Assembly: GCA_963719645.1 (NCBI GenBank)
Contig: CAVRCT010000007.1
Location: 124,001-188,000, forward strand
DNA length: 64,000 nt
Reading direction: 5' to 3'
Source: CAVRCT01 sp963719645
GTDB taxonomy: Bacteria > Pseudomonadota > Gammaproteobacteria > DSM-16500
Of this stretch, positions 63,220 through 64,000 are shown piece by piece. Each line of letters starts with the position of its first letter. Within the stretch, counting starts at the first letter, position 1. The notes beneath the pieces are model-generated. The model was given only the letters and a program-made list of their open reading frames with translations. It did no database searches and was not told the origin of the DNA. The translations under genes and the position numbers were made by a program.

Positions 63220-63342
63220 ACAGCGATTAATCTGAAATCAAGAGCGGCATAGCTTATATAAAAAAAATGGCTTAAGCAACCTTTTGCTGCTTGGAAGGAG
63301 TGTTGTTTTCACATAAATCCCCTTTCTCAAGCACGGCATAAA

Positions 63343-63436
63343 CAGAGCCGCGACCGTCAGGGAGCGATCACCGACGATTTTATTTTCGCCCATCTTAATT
63401 CAGGATGCGTGACGCTCCCTGACGGTCGCGGCTCAG
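63343..63436. repeat. Palindromic repeat family D, copy D4
   Basis: A 94-bp hairpin with arms AGAGCCGCGACCGTCAGGGA and complement around a 40-base AT-rich loop. The loop differs from those of D1-D3 but matches D5 at nearly every base. Confidence 0.87.
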
Positions 63437-63469
63437 ATCAAAAGCCGCTTATTGCGGGAATGTTTTAAT

Positions 63470-63562
63470 CTGAGCCGCGACCGTCAGGGAGCGATCGCCG
63501 ATGATTTTATTTTTGCCTATCTTAATTCAGGATGTGTGACGCTCCCTGACGGTCGCGGCTCG
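63470..63562. repeat. Palindromic repeat family D, copy D5
   Basis: Same arms as D4 and a loop differing at a few bases (for example CGCCGATGATT against CACCGACGATT). It lies 33 bp after D4 in the same orientation. Confidence 0.87.
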
Positions 63563-63606
63563 GTTTATGCCGTGCTTAATTTGAGAAGGGAATACGGATG
63601 CTATTA

Positions 63607-64000
63607 TTAAGCAGCACCCGGTGATGACAGTCGGCGGGATTGATTTTCTCGTACGGAGATATCATCAAGATTATTTGCATTTGCTTTTTTAGCACGATTA
63701 TCATTCAAGTCAAAAAAGCTTACGTAGATTCTATTGTGAATTGCGCCTTTTTTTAATTTTTGCAATGCTATTCTGGCGTTTGAGTGAGTCATCACAATTT
63801 CTGCTTCTTCTCTATTCCCATCTTGATTGATTTTCAAGGTATAGTTCCCAGCTTTGATATTTTTAGCTAATTGATTTAATTCGGTTATGTTTGCACTCGC
63901 ATGAGAATTGTGGAAAAAGGGTCTATTTTTTTTCTTTGCAGCATCAATGGCGCTCAAAATACTGAGGGCAACTTTAATTGAAACGCTTGAACTATAGGGG
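63607..64000 (-). CDS. Unknown protein, C-terminal part (5' cut by window edge)
   Basis: The frame is open from the window end to the stop at 63607, giving 130 residues. The visible part is hydrophilic and basic, with NITELNQLAKNIKAGNYTLKINQDGN, then NARIALQKLKKGAIHNRIYVSFFDLND, and ends Ser-Pro-Gly-Ala-Ala. No known motif is seen and no start is certain; the TTG at 63957 is not needed because the frame continues upstream. The composition fits an accessory protein. Confidence 0.6.
   Translation of the reverse strand, partial: PYSSSVSIKVALSILSAIDAAKKKNRPFFHNSHASANITELNQLAKNIKAGNYTLKINQDGNREEAEIVMTHSNARIALQKLKKGAIHNRIYVSFFDLNDNRAKKANANNLDDISVRENQSRRLSSPGAA

Larger units (their letters stand above)
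63326..63577. repeat. Compound inverted repeat enclosing two D elements
   Basis: Outer arms are CTCAAGCACGGCATAAAC (63326-63343) and GTTTATGCCGTGCTT (63563-63577). Between them lie two D elements in tandem, D4 (63343-63436) and D5 (63470-63562), with a spacer of 33 bp. The two D loops are nearly the same (GATTTTATTTT..GCC.ATCTTAATTCAGGATG), so one is likely a recent duplicate of the other. The rest of the 63220-63606 gap shows no gene. Confidence 0.82.

Overview
The window is one continuous stretch of bacterial chromosome of moderate to low G+C (roughly 40-45% by eye). The core genes are gammaproteobacterial in kind and order: tpiA-secG-tRNA-Leu(GAG)-nuoA-N with separate nuoC and nuoD, yajC-secD-secF, guaB-guaA-tadA, rpsP-rimM-trmD-rplS beside ffh and a CorC-family gene, alaC and recJ. 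Together with several host-interaction-like membrane proteins and dense palindromic repeats, this suggests a Legionellales/Coxiellaceae-like organism. That placement is inference; nothing in the window fixes the genus.

Layout: 1-823 holds the end of tpiA, secG and tRNA-Leu. 1236-15723 is a complete 14-gene complex I (nuo) operon, interrupted only by a palindrome between nuoF and nuoG. 15716-21393 holds a small unknown ORF, queA, a PIN-toxin/Phd-antitoxin pair and repeats at the place where tgt is commonly found, then yajC-secD-secF. 21524-32149 is a mixed block: amidase, an AAA/DUF4143 ATPase, suhB, a membrane-anchored alpha/beta hydrolase lodged between suhB and trmJ, a GST-like protein, an IscS/NifS-type desulfurase, a PMT-type glycosyltransferase and a YbaK-like deacylase. 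32311-34789 is a GT4 glycosyltransferase overlapping xseA. 35058-39094 is an AT-rich accessory cluster (MFS transporter, proline-iminopeptidase-like hydrolase, unknown sensor-like protein, XRE regulator, and a divergent small protein). 39626-43157 is guaB-guaA-tadA. 43302-45788 holds a Pro/Ser-tailed membrane protein and an RMD1/DUF155 protein. 45806-50843 runs on the minus strand: a CinA-like protein, rplS-trmD-rimM-rpsP and ffh. 51168-53409 looks like one large membrane-protein gene split by a frameshift at a (CT)4 tract. 53922-60710 is a CorC-like protein, a Mth938-domain protein, alaC, a small membrane protein, recJ and a DUF945 protein. 60755-62322 is an array of six 261-bp structured repeats. 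62360-64000 holds a VanX-type dipeptidase, two tRNA-Arg genes and the cut end of an unknown gene.

The striking non-coding feature is a population of palindromic, probably mobile, repeats sitting in most of the longer gaps. I group them as families A-G. Several are nested in one another: A in C, B in C, the 261-bp array in C, and a D pair inside a further inverted repeat. One A copy is bounded by an exact 8-bp direct repeat, which suggests transposition. The tandem array of multi-hairpin units and its embedding in a C palindrome is the best candidate for something undescribed. The frameshifted effector-like gene and the AT-rich regulator/peptidase/transporter cluster come next.
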